Shown here in pieces: positions 6,258 to 8,347 of a stretch of 8,347 nt of DNA. This stretch comes from a candidate division TM6 bacterium UASB124. Lineage in GTDB: Bacteria > Babelota > Babeliae > Babelales > RVW-14. Numbering within the stretch: position 1 is the first letter of the stretch; every line of letters begins with the position of its first letter. The notes under the pieces were generated by a model. The model ran no database searches and was not told the origin of the DNA. It saw only the letters and a program-made list of their open reading frames with translations. The stretch is taken from the NCBI GenBank assembly GCA_945872225.1, contig CAMBZK010000042.1, positions 1 to 8,347 of the forward strand, written 5' to 3'. The position numbers were made by a program, and so were the translations under genes.

Positions 6258-6648
6258 AAGCATGATAACCATCCTTTGTACATTATTCCTGCTTACTGCA
6301 ACATTATTTACCGCAAAAGACACAATGTTTGAACAGACAAGCCAAACAAAGGTTGTTCTGCGTACAGTACACGATTTTTTGGTAGACCCTACGGAAGAGC
6401 GTATCAACGCAATCAAAGAGTTTGCTCGCCTTGCCGACCTTTCGACAGAATATCCACGGAAATTTCTTCTAGATTGGATCGCAAAAGAACTTACCCACCT
6501 TGGCAGACTACATAATGAGGGCAAAATAGAACCTGCATCATTCAAAAGACAACAAACAATACTTCTCGAATTACGTGCATCCGTATGGATGATTGCCATG
6601 GGCGGCACGATGATTGACCATTATTTTTTATTTAAAAAGGAATCGTAA
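6250..6648 (+). CDS. Small exported protein, stand-alone paralogue of the N-terminal domain of the downstream AAA+ ATPase
   Basis: Encodes 132 residues from GTG 6250, with AAAGGA 5 nt upstream. Residues 1-21 are a signal peptide or anchor (MFKSM followed by a hydrophobic stretch). The rest lines up with residues 1-90 of the next gene. Shared blocks are TVHDFL (39-44 here, 38-43 there), an ER-x-x-x-IK segment, then KEL-x-x-LG-x-LH-x-x-GKI-x-PASF (79-98 here, 56-75 there) and a Gln-rich LLEL end. It carries an extra 22 residues (57-78), which look like an internal repeat of the KELARIGKL-type motif. After the shared part it ends in a hydrophobic segment (about 111-127) and a short KKES tail, and has no ATPase domain. 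The stop overlaps the next ATG by 1 nt. It is probably a duplicate of the N-domain that works with, or regulates, the AAA+ protein; a decaying truncated copy is less likely given its intact frame and ribosome site. No known family recognised. Confidence 0.82.
   Translation: MFKSMITILCTLFLLTATLFTAKDTMFEQTSQTKVVLRTVHDFLVDPTEERINAIKEFARLADLSTEYPRKFLLDWIAKELTHLGRLHNEGKIEPASFKRQQTILLELRASVWMIAMGGTMIDHYFLFKKES
6636..6641 (+). promoter_or_regulatory. Ribosome-binding site for the AAA+ gene
   Basis: AAAGGA lies within the last codons of the preceding gene, 6 nt before ATG 6648. Stop and start share one base (TAATG), so translation of the two genes is probably coupled. Confidence 0.8.
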
Positions 6649-8129
6649 TGTTTAAACGCATCATAAGCACCGCTTGTGCTTTACTTCTAGTTACAGCACA
6701 GCTCAACACAAAAAATATAACGTTTGGGCAAGTAGACCAAGCCGAGGTTGGCCTGCATACGGTGCATGACTTTTTAGAAGACCGTACACAAGAACGCATG
6801 GATACCATAAAAAAAGAGCTTGCTCGCATTGGCAAGCTACATGACGATGGTAAAATAGGACCAGCATCATTTGAAACGCAAAAAACAGTGCTACTCAAAG
6901 AGCTTGATAGTATTCAAACACGTGCAAATCAAATCGATAATGCCGCAACCAATATTATTACCACCGGGTTTTCTGCGGTCATGGCTATGGAAAAAGAGCG
7001 CTACAATGCTGAAGAAAACCGTAAGACCGCTATCGCAACAGCAGCTGCAACACAAAGCATTGCTGATGAAGGCGCCATGGCACGTCTTAAATTTTTAACC
7101 GACCCCGAAGTCCTCAAATCTGGTGCCAAATACGGCTCCATCGCCATACTTGGTGGTACTGCAGCATTTTACGGAGCAAGAGCTTCTGTCAGCTACATTG
7201 AGCGCAAGCTTGATAAAGTCCCTGACATCGCACAAGAAACATCACGCAAGGGGATTGTTGAACGCACGGTAGCAACCGTCACCTCATGGTTTGGGGTTGA
7301 AGAGCAAGCACCTACACTCAATACATCCCTGGTCTATGCCCCTGAAGTAGAAAAACGCATGGCACACATTGCAGAGCGTACCGGACAGTTTTTTGAAAAG
7401 GGATTGCCATTTCAACACATGCTGCTCTACGGCCCACCTGGCACCGGCAAGACCGCTTACGCACGCTGGCTCGCTTACAATACAGGCATGGATTATGTCA
7501 TTATGGCCGGTAGCGATCTTATTCAGCGACCAGTAGGGGAAGACATTGCCGCACTGCGCGAACTCTTTGGCTGGGCGAAAACAAGCCCCAAGGGTATGAT
7601 TATTTTTATTGATGAAGTTGATGCAATTGCTTTCGATCGCAAAAAAAACCCTGATCGTCGCGTGGTCATGCTCCTTGACGAGCTACTCGTTTTGATGAGC
7701 GACCCTGAAATACAACGCAATTGCAAAGTAATCGTAGCGACAAACCGTTACGAAGACCTTGATGCGGCCATCCATAGCCGTTGCGGAGAGCAAATTTATG
7801 TCGGCTTGCCTGAGCAAGCTGAACGCGAAAAGATTTTCAATATTTATTTGAACAAATACATCACTCAGTTTACCACCACCGTTAAAGAGCGTGGCCAACG
7901 CAGAGAAATCACCCTTGCCATTGCACCAGATATCACGGCTGAAGTGATTAGCCAAGCGGCACAAAAAGTTGCAGGCTTTCCCGGCCGGACCATTGAGCAG
8001 CTCGTACAGCAGATGCAAACGGAGTGCTGCTTTAGTAACTATATTCTTGATAAGAATCTTTTGCTTAGCACGATTGATACCAATTTGCACGATCGTGTGC
8101 AAACTGGATCAGCAGCAACCGCTGCTTAA
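6648..8129 (+). CDS. Membrane-anchored AAA+ ATPase resembling mitochondrial ATAD3
   Basis: Encodes 493 residues. Domain order: a signal peptide or anchor (1-20); a charged, coiled-coil-like N-domain (about 36-95) shared with the preceding gene; an Ala-rich helical stretch (95-150); a membrane segment (about 162-183); a linker; and a C-terminal AAA+ module (about 225-465). Walker A is GPPGTGKT (262-269), Walker B IIFIDEVD (318-325, Glu323 catalytic), sensor 1 is Asn366 in VATNR, the arginine finger is probably Arg378 in HSRCGE, and sensor 2 Arg447 is in GFPGR. Short strings recall animal ATAD3: IERKL and ETSR after the membrane segment, MLLYGPPGTGKT, GMDYVIM, LFGWAKTS and GLPEQAERE. A cleaved signal plus one membrane span would put the N-domain outside the inner membrane and the ATPase in the cytoplasm, matching ATAD3's out/in arrangement. 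There is no FtsH metalloprotease HExxH, so it is not a protease. The ATPase call is secure; ATAD3 kinship comes from memory, and the substrate is unknown. Confidence 0.93.
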   Translation: MFKRIISTACALLLVTAQLNTKNITFGQVDQAEVGLHTVHDFLEDRTQERMDTIKKELARIGKLHDDGKIGPASFETQKTVLLKELDSIQTRANQIDNAATNIITTGFSAVMAMEKERYNAEENRKTAIATAAATQSIADEGAMARLKFLTDPEVLKSGAKYGSIAILGGTAAFYGARASVSYIERKLDKVPDIAQETSRKGIVERTVATVTSWFGVEEQAPTLNTSLVYAPEVEKRMAHIAERTGQFFEKGLPFQHMLLYGPPGTGKTAYARWLAYNTGMDYVIMAGSDLIQRPVGEDIAALRELFGWAKTSPKGMIIFIDEVDAIAFDRKKNPDRRVVMLLDELLVLMSDPEIQRNCKVIVATNRYEDLDAAIHSRCGEQIYVGLPEQAEREKIFNIYLNKYITQFTTTVKERGQRREITLAIAPDITAEVISQAAQKVAGFPGRTIEQLVQQMQTECCFSNYILDKNLLLSTIDTNLHDRVQTGSAATAA

Positions 8130-8147
8130 CACTGAAATCTTCTTCAC

Positions 8148-8181
8148 AGGCCCCTTTGTTACCCAAAGAGCACAGGGGCTT
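8148..8181. terminator. Possible bidirectional hairpin between convergent gene ends
   Basis: GCCCCT (8150-8155) pairs with AGGGGC (8174-8179), extendable by one G-T and one A-T pair. Inside it, CTTTG (8154-8158) can pair with CAAAG (8164-8168) as an alternative. It sits between the stop of the AAA+ gene and the stop of the converging gene on the other strand, where a terminator is expected. No T-run follows on either strand, so the call is weak. Confidence 0.35.
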
Positions 8182-8182
8182 G

Positions 8183-8347
8183 CTAAATGCCACCACGAGA
8201 ACGTCGCATAAGCGCCAACAAATGAGCACATCGCGCTGATACAGAAGGGTGTGCATTTTTTATAAAATCATTTAATTTTTTCAAATTTACATTCGAACCT
8301 TTATAAGCACTTTCTCCTGCCAAATGAGTAACCAAATAACACAAATC
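8183..8347 (-). CDS. 3' end of an unidentified minus-strand gene (partial at right edge)
   Basis: Reading the minus strand from the window edge, one frame stays open for 54 codons to a TAG at 8185-8183. The visible peptide begins DLCYLVTHLAG, contains a Lys/Asn-rich helix (NLKKLNDFIKNAH), and ends in a Leu/Arg-rich tail (ARCAHLLALMRRSRGGI). It is probably the C-terminus of a longer protein that starts outside the window. It converges with the AAA+ gene, with only 53 nt between stops, and the hairpin at 8148-8181 fits this arrangement. I do not recognise the protein. A chance open frame of this length cannot be excluded, but the alternative is that 8130-8347 holds nothing. Confidence 0.5.
   Translation of the reverse strand, partial: DLCYLVTHLAGESAYKGSNVNLKKLNDFIKNAHPSVSARCAHLLALMRRSRGGI

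Noticed and set aside
6246..6608. 120-codon minus-strand frame opposite the small exported protein
   Set aside because: The + strand frame has a ribosome site, signal peptide and a paralogue; the minus frame has none of these.
7683..8102. 139-codon minus-strand open frame opposite the AAA+ gene
   Set aside because: Fully antisense to conserved AAA+ coding sequence, with no independent signals.
6648..8129. AAA+ protein as FtsH
   Set aside because: The protein ends soon after the AAA+ module with no HExxH metalloprotease domain, and the N-domain differs from that of FtsH.
8065..8256. 63-codon minus-strand frame at the right end
   Set aside because: It overlaps the end of the AAA+ gene; the other minus-strand frame that runs to the window edge and stops at 8183 fits the convergent layout better.
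1..8347. CRISPR arrays, tRNA or rRNA genes, insertion sequences
   Set aside because: No regularly spaced direct repeats, cloverleaf-like segments, rRNA-like sequence, transposase motifs or terminal inverted repeats of an element were seen.

Overview
The window looks like part of a bacterial chromosome of moderate to low GC, read with the standard code and with ATG, GTG and TTG starts. Four of the five genes or starts with a clear ribosome-binding site in the right two-thirds use the same core, AAAGGA. Several products carry N-terminal signal peptides. Together with a caspase-like secreted protein and an ATAD3-like AAA+ ATPase, this suggests a Gram-negative, possibly host-associated organism. 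Candidatus Dependentiae (TM6) or a similar intracellular lineage is my best guess, but there is no rRNA or other phylogenetic marker here and the assignment is tentative.

Layout, left to right. (1) The last 68 codons of an unidentified + strand gene (to 208), followed by a perfect 25-bp stem hairpin (220-273). (2) An AT-rich 1021-codon + strand gene (377-3442) for an exported protein with a clan CD (caspase/CHAT-like) His/Cys pair. (3) A convergent thioredoxin reductase gene, trxB (complement 3491-4408), with a strong intrinsic terminator at 3446-3476. (4) A divergent typical 2-Cys peroxiredoxin gene (4525-5109) with its own terminator. The trxB/peroxiredoxin intergenic region holds two back-to-back promoters whose -10 boxes overlap. 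(5) A compact + strand operon (5241-8129): a Cys-rich membrane protein of unknown function, a small exported protein of 132 residues, and a 493-residue membrane-anchored AAA+ ATPase. The genes overlap by 8 nt and 1 nt. (6) The 3' end of a converging minus-strand gene (8183-8347).

How the genes work together. trxB and the peroxiredoxin form a peroxide-defence pair: TrxR reduces thioredoxin (not in this window), which in turn reduces the peroxiredoxin. The last three genes overlap and are probably translationally coupled. The small protein is a tandem paralogue of the N-terminal domain of the AAA+ protein and lacks the ATPase, so it may be a partner or regulator of it. The AAA+ protein resembles metazoan mitochondrial ATAD3 in both sequence and domain order. 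It and the caspase-like protein are the most interesting contents of the window. All family assignments were made by eye from motifs; no searches were run.
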